From Microbispora hainanensis (GTDB lineage Bacteria > Actinomycetota > Actinomycetes > Streptosporangiales > Streptosporangiaceae): a stretch of DNA of 64,000 nucleotides. Location of the stretch: the NCBI RefSeq assembly GCF_036186745.1, contig NZ_CP108086.1:6820001-6884000 (forward strand), given 5' to 3'. The notes beneath the pieces were generated by a model. The model made no database searches. It saw nothing but the letters and a program-made list of their open reading frames with translations, and was not told the DNA's origin. The translations under genes were made by a program, and so were the position numbers. Shown piece after piece: positions 7,334-17,521 of the stretch. Within the stretch, counting starts at the first letter, position 1. The number at the start of each line of letters is the position of its first letter.

Positions 7334-10080
7334 TCAGACCCCCGCCGGCACCCCGGCGGCCTCGGCCCGGGCGGCGTCCAGCGCCCTGCGGGCGTACGCC
7401 CGGACGTCGGCGTCGGAGTCGCCGAGAGCGGTGTGCAGAGCCGCGGCGACCTCCGGCCGCGCCGCCCACCCGGACAGCGAGAGGACCGCGGCCTTGCGCA
7501 CGTCGAGGTGCGGGTCGGCCAGCGCCGCCACCAGCGGTCCCCCTGCCCGCTCCGGATCGGCGGCGGCCAGTCCCCGCGCCGCCCCGACCCGCACCTGCCA
7601 GGCCGGATCCGCCAGGGCCCGTACGGCCGCCTCCGCGAGGCCCGGCTCCTCGCGAAGAGCCTGGCCGAGCCCGGCGAACGCCTCCAGGGCCGCCGCCCGG
7701 ACGAGCGGGTCCGGGTCGGCGGCGAGCCGCGCCACGGCGGGGACGCCGGCCGGCAGGCCGACCACGCCCAGCCCCCTGGCCGCCCAGACGCGTACCTCCC
7801 GGTCACGGTCGCCGGCGGCGAGCGCCACCCGCTCCGCGTCGTCGAGCGCGACCAGCCCCCTGACCGCCTCGATCCGCACCCGCGTGTCGGCGTCGGCGAG
7901 CGCCGCCTCGAACAACGCGGCGTCACCGAGGCGCAGCGCCCGCAGGACGTCGAGCACCGCCGCCCGGACGACCGGGTCCGCCGCTCCGTCCTGGCCCGCT
8001 TGGGTGTCACCGGAGAGCGCGCGGAGCGACGCGCCGAACTCGCCGGTCGCGGGCAGCACCTCGACGAGCTCGCGCAGGCCGGTGGCGGCGGCGCGCCGCA
8101 CGGTGCCGTGCGGGTCGGCGAGGGCCCGGGTGAGCGCGGTCTCCACGCCACGCGGCGCGGTCTCGGTCAGCGTCGCGACGGCCGCCCTGCGGACCTTGGG
8201 ATCGGCGTCCGCCAGATAAGGGGTGATCTGGTCGAGCGCAGGCTCGCCGTCGGTCAGGCGCAGCAGTTCGAGGATGCGGGGCGAACGCCCGATCGCCTCC
8301 ACCGCGAGCCGGCCGCCCGCCCTGCGCCGCGCGGGGCCCGCCGTGCCGTACGCGCCGAGCAGGACGGGCTCGGCCGGGCGGGGCGTGAAGCCCTCGACGG
8401 GCACGAGGTAGGGCTCGACCGGGCGCTTGACGAACTCCATCGCCCCGGCGGCGTTCTTGCGCAGGTTGAGGTGGTAGAGCCACTCGTCGTCGTCCCGCTC
8501 CGGCAGGTCGGCGCGGTCGTGATAGAGGCCCCACCTGCTCTCGGTGCGCAGCAGCGACGACCTGGCGGCCATCTCGGCGCAGTCCCTGATGAACGTCACC
8601 TCGGCGCAGCGCATCAGCTCGTGCGGGGTCCTCGCGCCCATGGACGCGATCTCGTCGCGCATCCGCTCGAACGTCTCCAGCGCGATGTCGAGCTTCCGCG
8701 CGGTCTTCGGCGGGGCGACGTAGTCGTTGACGAACCGGCGCAGCTTGTATTCGACCTGCTGCTGCGGCGGGCCGTCGGGGTTGCGGAGCGGCCGGTAGAT
8801 CAGCTCGTGCGCGTCGGCGATCTGGTCCTCCGGCAGGCCGTCCGGCGTGCGGTGGTGCTCGGCGGCGTGGGCGCCGGCGAGGTCGCCGAACACGAACGCC
8901 CCGATCATGTAGTTGTGCGGCACGCAGGCCAGGTCGCCCGCGGCGTACAGGCCGGGCACCGTGGTGGCGCCGTTCTCGTCCACCCACACGCCCGAGGCGG
9001 AGTGGCCGCCGCACAGGCCGATCTCGGAGATGTGCATCTCGACGTCGTGGGTGCGGTAGTCGTGCCCGCGTCCCGCGTGGAAGGTGCCCCGGGTGGGGCG
9101 CTCGGTCGTGTGGAGGATGTTCTCCAGCGCGGTGAGCGTCTCGTCGGGCAGATGGCTGGTCTTGAGGTAGATCGGGCCGCGGGCCGAGGCGATCTCCCTG
9201 GCCACCTCGGCCATCATCTGGCCCGACCAGTAGTCGCAGTCGACGAACCGCTCCCCCTCGGCGTTCACCTGGTAGCCGCCGAACGGGTTGGCGACGTACG
9301 CGCAGGCCGGGCCGTTGTAGTCCTTGATCAGCGGGTTGATCTGGAAACACTCGATGCCGGACAGCTCGGCGCCCGCGTGGTAGGCCATCGCGTAGCCGTC
9401 CCCGGCGTTGGTCGGGTTCTCGTAGGTGCCGTAGAGGTAGCCGCTGGCGGGCAGGCCGAGCCGCCCGCAGGCGCCGGTGGCGAGGATCACCGCCCCGGCG
9501 GCGACCGTGACGAACCCGCCCGAGCGGGTGTCGAACCCGGCGACGCCGACGGCCCTGCCCTCGCTTGTCAGCACCCGGACCGGCATCACGCGGTTCTCGA
9601 TGCGCACCTTCTCGCGGATGTCGCGGCGGCGCAGCACGCGGTAGAGCACCTTCTTGACGTCCTTGCCCTCCGGCATGGGCAGGACGTAGCTGCCCGAGCG
9701 GTGGACCCGGCGCACCGCGTAGTCGCCGTGCTCGTTCTTCTCGAACTTCACGCCGTAGCGCTCCAGCCGGCGGACCATGTCGTAGCCGCGCGTGGCCGTC
9801 TGATAGATGGTGCGCTGGTTGACCACGCCGTCGTTGGCCCTGGTGATCTCGGCGACGTAGTCCTCGGGGGTGGCCTTGCCGGGGATGACCGCGTTGTTCA
9901 CGCCGTCCATGCCCATCGCCAGCGCGCCGCTGTGCCGCACGTGCGCCTTCTCCAGCAGGATGACGTCGGCGCCGCGCTCGGCGGCGGTGATCGCGGCCAT
10001 GGTCCCGGCGGTGCCGCCGCCGACCACCAGGACCTGGCATTCCAGATGCGTACGGTCGGCCGGGGCAGGGATGTCCACTT

Positions 10081-10084
<4 letters not shown>
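7334..10084 (-). CDS. AprA/FrdA-like FAD oxidoreductase fused to C-terminal HEAT repeats
   Basis: 916 residues. Residues 1 to about 575 are a fumarate-reductase/APS-reductase-type flavoprotein: FAD loop [12 protein letters not shown], then [42 protein letters not shown] and [14 protein letters not shown]. These align by eye better with AprA (SGAVAQG; KDGYGP) than with succinate dehydrogenase. From about 595 to 916 it has Ala/Arg-rich HEAT/PBS-lyase-like repeats (about 30-residue period, e.g. [28 protein letters not shown]). The GTG start at 10084 overlaps the ATPase stop (GTGA). The partner is probably the 2x[4Fe-4S] ferredoxin at 13140, as AprB is for AprA. The reaction is unknown; reduction or oxidation of a sulfur compound is inferred. 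Confidence 0.8.
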
Positions 10085-10838
<754 letters not shown>

Positions 10839-10842
<4 letters not shown>

Positions 10843-11717
10843 CGGGCACCCCCTTCCCCGCGCGGCAGCCAGCGGGTGAGGCGCCGGCCGAGCAGTTCGA
10901 TCGAGGCGGAGGCGACCCAGCCGAGCACGCCGATCGAGGCCATGCCGACGAGCACCGCCGGATAGTCGACCACCGTGTAGGCGTGCCAGGTGCGGTAGCC
11001 GACGCCGAACTCCCCGGAGATCATCTCGGCGGAGATCACGCAGATCCAGGCGACGCCCATGCCGACGGACAGCCCGCCGAAGACGCCCGGCAGCGTGCCC
11101 GGGAGCACGACGTTCCACAGCACGTGCACGCGCCCGCCGCCCATCGTGCGGACCGCGTCCTCCCACAGCGTCGGCAGTGCCCGTACGGCGTGCCGCGTGC
11201 TCACCATGATCGGGAAGAACGCGGCGGCGAACGTGATGAACACGATGCCCTGCTCGTCGGTCGGGAACACCAGGATCGCGATCGGGACGAGCGCGATCGC
11301 CGGGATCGGCCGGACGACCTCGATCGGCGGCAGCAGCAGGTCGCCGGCCCACCGGGACCGCGCGACCAGCACGCCCAGGGCGATGCCCACGACGGCCGCC
11401 AGCGCGAACCCGGTGAGGATGCGGATCAGGCTCTGGGCCAGGTCGAGGTAGTAGATCCCGGTGCCGAGCTGCCGGCCGAACTCCGCCGCGACCTCGGTGG
11501 GCGAGGGCAGCCGGTCGAACCGCAGCCCGACCCGGGCGTCCGTGGCCGTCAGCCACTGCCACACCGCGACGACGGCCGCCAGGGAGGCCAGCCTGACCGC
11601 CCACCCGCGCAGGCCGGCCGCCGTTCTCGTGCGGCCCGTTCCCGGCGGTGCGGCGTCCGCGCTTTCGACGGCGGGGGCGCCGGGGCCGAGCGTCGCGTCC
11701 AACGCCGGAGTGCTCAT
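10839..11717 (-). CDS. NitT/TauT-type ABC transporter permease
   Basis: 292 residues, about six membrane helices after a Pro/Ala-rich cytoplasmic N-terminus (1-35). The EAA-type loop is [27 protein letters not shown], and the SsuC/TauC-type segment [20 protein letters not shown] is present. ATG 11717 overlaps the binding-protein stop (ATGA). It forms the membrane channel for the cassette's importer. Confidence 0.92.
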
Positions 11718-13126
11718 CGCGACGCGCCTCCCTCTGCCGCCTTCAGCGCCTCGTCGTAGCCGACGATCTCGGCCTTGGGGTGCTCCTTCACGTACGCCTG
11801 CGCGCCGTCGTGGGTGGTGAACGGCGTGAACCGCTCGTCGTCGCCCGCCGAGGGGTCGCGCACCCAGACCGACTTGTCCGCGAACCAGTGCGTTCCGGTG
11901 GCCGCGTCGGGCACGTACGCGGCCCGCACGGTCTTGCCCGCGGAGACGGCGGCGGCGATCTGGCGCAGCAGGCAGGTGGGGGTGGCCGCGGGGTGGAGCC
12001 GGTCCTCCCCGGCGAGCCAGAGCTCGCCCGCCTTCGCCGGGTCGCTCACGGCGGTCCCGCAGGCCTCGTCGGTCCCGGTGATCTTCGCCGGGTTGGCGGT
12101 GCTCGCCGTGTCGGCGTCGTAGGACGCGCCGTACGCCTTCCTGATGTAGGAGTCGTTGGCGAACTTCGTCACGTCGACGTCGGTGAAGTCGGTACCGATG
12201 ATCTTCAGGTACTTCTCGTCGTGCTGCAGGGCGGAAAGCAGCTGCGGCTTCACGGTCACGTCGAACGACGCGATGCCGTCGCGGCCGTTGTAGAGATAGA
12301 CCACCTCGGGCGGCAGCCCGGTGGCCTTGGCGACCGCCTCGGCCGCCTCCACCGGGTGCTCGTGGAGGTAGTTCGTCGCGTCGATCTGGGCCTGGAGGAA
12401 GGCCTGGAGCACGTCGGGGTGCTCCTTCGCGTAGGCCTGCCGTACGACGACGCCGTGGAACGTCGGCACGCCGAGCGCCGAGCCGTCGTAGACGAGCCGG
12501 GCCTGGTCCTGGAAGACGAGCAGGCCCGGCCAGGCCACGAACTGGGCGTATCCCTGCACGTTGCCCGACTGCAGCGCGGACGCGCCGACCGGCGGCTGCT
12601 GGTTGACGACCTCGACGTCCGTCGCGGGGTCGAGCCCGGCCTGCTCCAGCGCCTGGACGAGCGTGCCGTGCCCGGCCGACCCGGAGCTGGCCGAGACCTT
12701 CTTCCCCTTGAGGTCGGCCAGCGTCTCCACGCCGGACGAGGGGGGCACGACGACCGCGTTCAGCCCGCCCCGCAGGTTGTAGCCGGTCACCGAGACGAGC
12801 TCGGTGCGCGCGCCGTCCACGCCCTGGGTGCGCGAGGCGTTGATGAGGAGCGGGTAGTCGCCCATCGACCCGATGTCGATCTTCCCGGCCACCATCTTGG
12901 CGGTGATCGGGGCGCCGGTGTCGTAGTCCTGCCACTCGACGCGATATTTGTCGCCGAGGCGCTTTTCGAGGTAGCCGAGGTCGCGCAGCAGCGTTCCTGC
13001 CGTCACCGTGTTGATGGTCTTCGACTGATATCCGACGACCACCGTCTGCCGGCCGTCGTCGGCGCCGGCGGACACGGAGCACCCGGCCGCGGCCAGCAGC
13101 GCCACGGCGGCGAAGATCTTACGCAT
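11714..13126 (-). CDS. ABC substrate-binding lipoprotein with C-terminal NosL-like domain
   Basis: 470 residues. A signal peptide ends in lipobox LAAAGC (Cys16). Residues about 30-340 form a NitT/TauT-type periplasmic binding domain ([45 protein letters not shown]). The C-terminus (about 365-465) is extra: two Cys-containing stretches, then [19 protein letters not shown], then [16 protein letters not shown] and IVGYDEAL. This has the layout of NosL, a copper-binding nitrous-oxide-reductase accessory protein. Such a tail is unusual on a binding protein. The ligand may be a sulfonate or other organosulfur compound (inference). Confidence 0.82.
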   Translation of the reverse strand: MRKIFAAVALLAAAGCSVSAGADDGRQTVVVGYQSKTINTVTAGTLLRDLGYLEKRLGDKYRVEWQDYDTGAPITAKMVAGKIDIGSMGDYPLLINASRTQGVDGARTELVSVTGYNLRGGLNAVVVPPSSGVETLADLKGKKVSASSGSAGHGTLVQALEQAGLDPATDVEVVNQQPPVGASALQSGNVQGYAQFVAWPGLLVFQDQARLVYDGSALGVPTFHGVVVRQAYAKEHPDVLQAFLQAQIDATNYLHEHPVEAAEAVAKATGLPPEVVYLYNGRDGIASFDVTVKPQLLSALQHDEKYLKIIGTDFTDVDVTKFANDSYIRKAYGASYDADTASTANPAKITGTDEACGTAVSDPAKAGELWLAGEDRLHPAATPTCLLRQIAAAVSAGKTVRAAYVPDAATGTHWFADKSVWVRDPSAGDDERFTPFTTHDGAQAYVKEHPKAEIVGYDEALKAAEGGASR

Positions 13127-13139
13127 AGGGGGTGTCCTT

Positions 13140-13367
13140 CTATCGAAGCAGGTAGGGGATGTTCACCGTGACCGCGTCCGCGGGGCACCGGTCGGCGCAG
13201 GGGCCGCAATACCAGCACTCGTCCACGTGCATGTACGCCTTGCCGCTGACCTCGTGGATGGCCAGCGAGTCGAGCGGGCACACGTCCACGCACAACGTGC
13301 AGCCCTCGATGCACAGCGACTCGTCGATCGTGACGGGCACGTCGACGCGGCTATTGACCAGGGTCAT
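13140..13367 (-). CDS. AprB-like 2x[4Fe-4S] ferredoxin
   Basis: 75 residues with eight cysteines in two clusters: C19-x3-C23-x2-C26-x3-C30-P and C51-x2-C54-x2-C57-x3-C61-P. The second cluster context (ECWYCGPCADRCPADAV) closely resembles AprB (CWECYSCVKMCP). ATG 13367 has GGAGGA 6 nt upstream and starts 17 nt inside the GntR gene. It likely passes electrons to or from the AprA-like flavoprotein five genes on. Confidence 0.88.
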   Translation of the reverse strand: MTLVNSRVDVPVTIDESLCIEGCTLCVDVCPLDSLAIHEVSGKAYMHVDECWYCGPCADRCPADAVTVNIPYLLR

Positions 13368-14100
13368 CGGTGTTCCTCCAGAGATGGCCACGCATGGTGA
13401 GGCGGTCGCCGCGGAACCTGACGAACTCCAGGTCGACCGGGCGGCCGTCGGACAGGTGGGTGAGGCGCTCGACCATCAGCAGCGCCGCGCCGCGCGGCGC
13501 GTCGAGCACGGCCGCGGTGTGGGGGTCGGCGTTCACGGCCTCGATCGTCAGCTCCGCCACGCCGAGCGGCTGACCCGCGATGCGTTCCAGCAGCACGAAC
13601 ACGTCGTTGTGCACGAGATCGGCGTCGAAGAGCGGCTCCCCCACCTCGCGGACGAGGTAGGTCAGGTCGAGCGAGAGCGGCAGCCCGTTGAGCCTGCGCA
13701 GCCGCTCCACATAGACGACGGACTCGCCGGGCGGCAGGCCGAGCCGCCCGCGTACGGCGGCGGGGGGCGGGATCAGCCCCATCGCGCGGACCTCGTTGGT
13801 GACCTCGCCGTGCTCCCTGAGGGTCTCGGCGAGGCCGAGCAGCCGGTGCAGGCCGTGGGGGTACTTCTCCGCGGCCACCGTGGTGCCGACTCCCGGGCAC
13901 CGCTCGATGAGGCCCTCGTCACGCAGCAGGTCGAGGGCGTCCCTGATCGTGTTGCGCGAGGTCCCGAACTCCCGTGCGAGGGCCGACTCCAGCGGCAGGT
14001 GACCACCGCCGAAACCGCCGTGCACGACCTCCCGCCGCAGCAGGTCGGCGACCTGGCGGGCCCTGTCCGCCCGGCGCCGTCTCGCGTCCGCCAACTCCAT
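13351..14100 (-). CDS. GntR family transcriptional regulator, HutC/UTRA type
   Basis: 249 residues. The N-terminal winged helix-turn-helix (about 10-75) has LPLESALAREFGTSRNTIRDALDLLRDEGLI, and the C-terminal UTRA effector domain spans about 95-240 (VVYVERLRRLNGLPLSLDLTYL, VERLTHLSDGRPVDLEFVRFRGDR). It is the first gene of the cassette and overlaps the ferredoxin by 17 nt, so it is likely autoregulated. A CCTACCTGG box lies just upstream. The effector is presumably the imported compound or a breakdown product. Confidence 0.9.
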   Translation of the reverse strand: MELADARRRRADRARQVADLLRREVVHGGFGGGHLPLESALAREFGTSRNTIRDALDLLRDEGLIERCPGVGTTVAAEKYPHGLHRLLGLAETLREHGEVTNEVRAMGLIPPPAAVRGRLGLPPGESVVYVERLRRLNGLPLSLDLTYLVREVGEPLFDADLVHNDVFVLLERIAGQPLGVAELTIEAVNADPHTAAVLDAPRGAALLMVERLTHLSDGRPVDLEFVRFRGDRLTMRGHLWRNTDDPGQ

Positions 14101-14118
14101 GGAGCCAAAGGCTACTCT

Positions 14119-14131
14119 CCAGGTAGGAATA
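14119..14131. promoter_or_regulatory. Candidate GntR operator upstream of its own gene
   Basis: CCAGGTAGG followed by AATA. On the minus strand, CCTACCTGG begins about 27 nt before the GntR ATG, nearly the same geometry as the site at 5649. A related but weaker TAGGAAATA lies near the -35 of the leader-peptide promoter (about 3057-3065). Confidence 0.4.
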
Positions 14132-14226
14132 TCTGGATAACGGCGGGATTACGCCACTCAGGAGGGTCGGCAAACGTCGCTGATCTGCGATTTTCCGGCG
14201 ATGGGGCCGACAACCGCCACCCGCAG

Positions 14227-14322
14227 GCGACCTCGGACGGCGGCCCGGGCAGCGCCCTCGGACGGCGACCTCGGACGGCGACCTCGGACGGCGACCTCGG
14301 ACGGCGACCTCAGACGGCGAAG
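14227..14322. repeat. 13-bp tandem repeat array
   Basis: The unit CGGCGACCTCGGA occurs about five times head to tail (about 14255-14322), with one more displaced copy near 14227. It lies between the 3' end of the TetR gene, overlapping its last codons, and the GntR promoter. No hairpin or ORF explains it. Confidence 0.75.
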
Positions 14323-14885
14323 AAGCGGTCGGCGAACGCCTCCCACTGGGCGAGGAAGTCGATGCCGTCGTCACGCAGCCAGTTGAGCTGCAGCCCGTCG
14401 AGGAAGGCGAGCAGGTCCACGGCGGCCGCCTCCGGATGGGGATGCCAGGCCAGCAGGTAGCGCTCCAGCATGGCCCGGCCCTCGCGGAGCCGCGTACGGA
14501 AATAGGCGTGCGCGGGGTGCGCGGGGTCCAGCGCCTCGGCCGACAGCACGGTGTAGAGCTGCACGAGCGAGCGCTGGGCGAGGTTGCGCCGGACGAATCC
14601 CGACATGACGGCACGGGCGGTGGCCGCGTCGGGCGCCGGTTCCAGTGCCCCGGCCACGGTGGTGAGGTCGAGCGTGTCCCGGCGTTCGAGCACCGCGATG
14701 AGCAGTTCCTCGCGGGAGCGGAAGTGGTGCAGCAGCCCCGCCTTGGTCATGCCGCAGGCCGCGGCGAACGCCTCAAGGGTCACGCCCTTGAACCCGGAGG
14801 CCGCGATCAGCTCGGTGGCCGCCTTGAGGATCTCCTCTCGGCGTTCGGCGAGCGGCAGCCGGCGCCGTCCCGGCGAGGGGGTCAT
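14310..14885 (-). CDS. TetR family transcriptional regulator
   Basis: 191 residues. The N-terminal TetR HTH (about 15-62) is clear: REEILKAATELIAASGFKG, then LEAFAAACGMTKAGLLHHFRSREELL. The C-terminal ligand domain resembles TetR_C of regulators found beside glycosidases (LAQRSLVQLYTVLSAEALD). It is divergent from the GH3 gene across a perfect palindrome, so it most likely represses both. Confidence 0.9.
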   Translation of the reverse strand: MTPSPGRRRLPLAERREEILKAATELIAASGFKGVTLEAFAAACGMTKAGLLHHFRSREELLIAVLERRDTLDLTTVAGALEPAPDAATARAVMSGFVRRNLAQRSLVQLYTVLSAEALDPAHPAHAYFRTRLREGRAMLERYLLAWHPHPEAAAVDLLAFLDGLQLNWLRDDGIDFLAQWEAFADRFFAV

Positions 14886-14912
14886 GCCGTCCAGGCTCCT
14901 CGGAGGCGGGGG

Positions 14913-14961
14913 TTGATTTCGATCACGATACCAGCCTAGGTTATCTACCGTTTGGTAGATA
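14913..14961 (+). promoter_or_regulatory. GH3 promoter with perfect TetR operator
   Basis: -35 TTGATT (14913-14918), an 18-nt spacer and -10 TAGGTT (14937-14942). Immediately overlapping it is a perfect palindrome, TATCTACC-GTTT-GGTAGATA (14942-14961). Bound repressor would cover the -10 and the transcription start. Confidence 0.75.
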
Positions 14962-14995
14962 GCGCTGTCGCGCCTGTTCAGAGAGTTGTGTGCGC

Positions 14996-17197
14996 ATGTC
15001 GACGCCCTCTTCTCCGACCCCCTTCTCCGCCGCCGTCGCCGCAGTGCGCGACGGCCGCCCCTTGGACGAGGCGGTCGACGAGCTGCTGTCGCAGCTGACC
15101 CGGGAAGAACGCCTGTGGCTGCTGGACGGAGACCTGCCGTTCTGGCCGGGCATGGCCGACATGCTGACCAACGGATACAACCTCACCCCCATCCCGATGG
15201 GCCGGATCGAGCGGCTGGGCATCCCCGGCCTGCTGTTCTCCGACGGCCCGCGCGGCGTCGTGATGGGCAAGTCGACCGCGTTCCCGGTCTCCATGGCCCG
15301 CGGCGCGACCTGGGACGTGGCGCTGGAGGAGCGCGTCGGCACCGTCATCGGGCGTGAGCTGCGCGCCCAGGGCGCCAACTTCTTCGGCGGCGTGTGCGTC
15401 AACCTGCCCCGCCACCCCGCCTGGGGCCGGGCCCAGGAGACGTACGGCGAGGACCCCGTCCTGCTGGGCGAGTTCGGCGCGGCGCTGACCCGGGGGGTGC
15501 AGCGCAACGCCATGGCCGTCGTCAAGCACTACGCGCTCAACAGCATGGAGAACGCCCGCTTCAAGGTGGACGTCACCGCCGACGAGGCGGCCCTGCACGA
15601 GGTCTACCTGGCGCACTTCCGCAGGATCGTGGAAGAGGGCGTGTCGGGCGTCATGACCGCCTACAACTCGGTCAACGGCGAGTGGGCCGGGCAGAACGAG
15701 CACCTGATGGAGGGCGTGCTCCGCGGCATGTGGGGCTTCGAGGGCGTCACCGTCTCCGACTTCATCTGGGGCCTGCGCGACGCCGCCGCCTCGCTGCGCG
15801 CCGGTCTGGACGTGGAGGAGCCCTTCCGCCAGCAGCGCGGCGAGCACCTGCCCGCCGACCTGGAGGCGGGCCGGGCGCGCTGGGACGACGTCGACCGGGC
15901 GGCCCGCCGCGTCCTGCGCACCCAGGTGCGCCACTACGCCTCCCTCGCCGAGCCCGAGCCCTCGCTCGACGTGGTGTTCAGCCCCGAGCACCGCGCGCTG
16001 GCACGCGAGGTCGCCGCCCGCGGCATGGTGCTGCTCAAGAACGACCCGGTCGGCGATGCGCCCGTGCTCCCCCTGCGGCGGGACGCCCTCGCCTCCCTGG
16101 CGGTCGTCGGGCGCCTGGCGGACATGCCCAACACCGGCGACAACGGCTCCTCCGACGTACGCGCCCCGGAGGTGATCACCGCGCTGCGGGGGCTGACCGA
16201 GGCGCTCCCCGGGGTGCGGATCACCCATGTCGCCGACGACGACCCGGCCGCTGCCGCCGCCGCTGCCGGGCAGGCCGACGTCGCCGTCGTCGTCGCCGGA
16301 TACACGGCCGCCGACGAGGGCGAGTGGGTAGGCGGCGACGTGCTGACCGATCCCGAGCTGCTGGCGTTGTTCCCGCCCCCCGGCGACGACCCGGCGGGAC
16401 AGTCGTTCGCTGCCTTCATGGCCGAACCCGGCGCGGTCGACTCCATCAGCGGGGGAAGCGCGGGCGGCGACCGCGCGAGCCTGCGGCTCCGGCCCGTCGA
16501 CGCCGAGATCATCCGGGCCGTGGCGGCGGCCAACCCGCGCACCGTCGTGGTGATCGTCACCGCCGGGGCCGTCATCACCGAGGAGTGGCGCGACGCCGTG
16601 CCGGCCGTGCTGGTCTCCTGGTATTCCGGCTGCGAGGGCGGCCGGGCCCTGGCCGACGTGCTGCTCGGCGACGTCGACGCCGCCGGGCGGCTGCCGTACT
16701 CGATCCCGGTCACCGAGGAGCACCTGCCGCACTTCGACCGCGACGCCACCGCCATCACGTACGACAAGTGGTTCGGCCAGCGGCTGCTGGACCGGGACGG
16801 CCACGCGCCGGCCTTCCCGCTCGGGTTCGGGCTGTCCTACACCAGCTTCGCCCTCACCGACCTCGCCGTCAGCGCGTCCGGCGGCGACTCCCTCACGGGC
16901 ACCGTGACCGTGACCAACACCGGCTCGCGCGCGGGCCGCCACGTCGTGCAGCTCTACGGGCGGCCCACCGGGATCGACGCGACCGCCGACGACTTCCCCA
17001 CCCGGGTGCTGCTCGGTTTCGCCACCGTCGAGCTCCCGGCCGGCGCGTCGGCCCGGGTCACCGTGCCCGCATCGACCCGGCCGCTGCTGAGGTGGACGCC
17101 CAGCGGCTTCGTCCCGGCCGCCCCGACGGCCGTGATCGAGGCGGCCTCCTACGCGGGCGACCCCGGCGCCGTCACCGCCGAGCTCACACTCGCCTGA
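14996..17197 (+). CDS. Glycoside hydrolase family 3 (beta-glucosidase-like)
   Basis: 733 residues. The N-terminal GH3 TIM barrel (about 40-310) has GLLFSDGPRG, VVKHYALNS and the nucleophile Asp255 in VTVSDFIWG (SDF rather than the common SDW). The GH3 C-terminal alpha/beta sandwich (about 340-620) has GMVLLKND and the DEGEWVGGD region. It ends in a fibronectin-III-like domain (about 640-733; VTVTNTGSRAGRHVVQLY). No signal peptide is seen, so it is probably cytoplasmic and acts on imported oligosaccharides or glycosides. ATG 14996; a GTG two codons upstream is possible. Confidence 0.92.
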   Translation: MSTPSSPTPFSAAVAAVRDGRPLDEAVDELLSQLTREERLWLLDGDLPFWPGMADMLTNGYNLTPIPMGRIERLGIPGLLFSDGPRGVVMGKSTAFPVSMARGATWDVALEERVGTVIGRELRAQGANFFGGVCVNLPRHPAWGRAQETYGEDPVLLGEFGAALTRGVQRNAMAVVKHYALNSMENARFKVDVTADEAALHEVYLAHFRRIVEEGVSGVMTAYNSVNGEWAGQNEHLMEGVLRGMWGFEGVTVSDFIWGLRDAAASLRAGLDVEEPFRQQRGEHLPADLEAGRARWDDVDRAARRVLRTQVRHYASLAEPEPSLDVVFSPEHRALAREVAARGMVLLKNDPVGDAPVLPLRRDALASLAVVGRLADMPNTGDNGSSDVRAPEVITALRGLTEALPGVRITHVADDDPAAAAAAAGQADVAVVVAGYTAADEGEWVGGDVLTDPELLALFPPPGDDPAGQSFAAFMAEPGAVDSISGGSAGGDRASLRLRPVDAEIIRAVAAANPRTVVVIVTAGAVITEEWRDAVPAVLVSWYSGCEGGRALADVLLGDVDAAGRLPYSIPVTEEHLPHFDRDATAITYDKWFGQRLLDRDGHAPAFPLGFGLSYTSFALTDLAVSASGGDSLTGTVTVTNTGSRAGRHVVQLYGRPTGIDATADDFPTRVLLGFATVELPAGASARVTVPASTRPLLRWTPSGFVPAAPTAVIEAASYAGDPGAVTAELTLA

Positions 17198-17206
17198 CGA
17201 AACGGG

Positions 17207-17231
17207 CGGGGCCGGCCGTCCCCCGGCCCCG
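17207..17231 (+). terminator. Terminator hairpin after GH3 gene
   Basis: Inverted repeat CGGGGCCGG / CCGGCCCCG (17207-17215, 17223-17231) with a 7-nt loop, 9 nt after the stop. Confidence 0.55.
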
Positions 17232-17251
17232 TCCATCCCGCCGTACGGGAC

Positions 17252-17479
17252 TCATACATGGGCGCGGGTCCACTGCTGGTTGGTGCCGCCGCCGCAGGTG
17301 TCCGAGGTGATGTCGGCGTTGTTCGCGGTCGACACGTTGACCACGTCCACGACCTTTCCGCTGTGCCGGGCCGTGATCCGGTAGTACCGAGAGGCGCCGT
17401 CGCCCGATATGACGCCGCTCGCGGTGTCGACCCGCCCGCCCCAGGCGCCGGCCCAGCGGTCGCCCCCCGGATCGGGCGT
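17252..17479 (-). pseudogene. C-terminal fragment of a ricin-type (beta-trefoil) lectin domain protein
   Basis: On the minus strand an open stretch reads DRWAGAWGGRVDTASG, RYYRITARHSGKVVDVVNVS and CGGGTNQQWTRAHV then stop. The motifs YRI-x-RHSGKxxDV and NQQW are diagnostic of ricin-type carbohydrate-binding repeats. An in-frame TGA lies immediately upstream (17480-17482), with no start codon and no preceding domain. It is therefore a truncated relic, possibly of a secreted glycosidase that once neighboured the GH3 gene. It fills the otherwise empty 17232-17521 spacer. Confidence 0.65.
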
Positions 17480-17521
17480 TCACGCTCTCGTGGCACCCGC
17501 GAAACGACGGGCGAGGACTCG

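Noticed and set aside
14227..14322. CRISPR-like array
   Set aside because: The 13-bp units are contiguous with no spacers and there are no cas genes.
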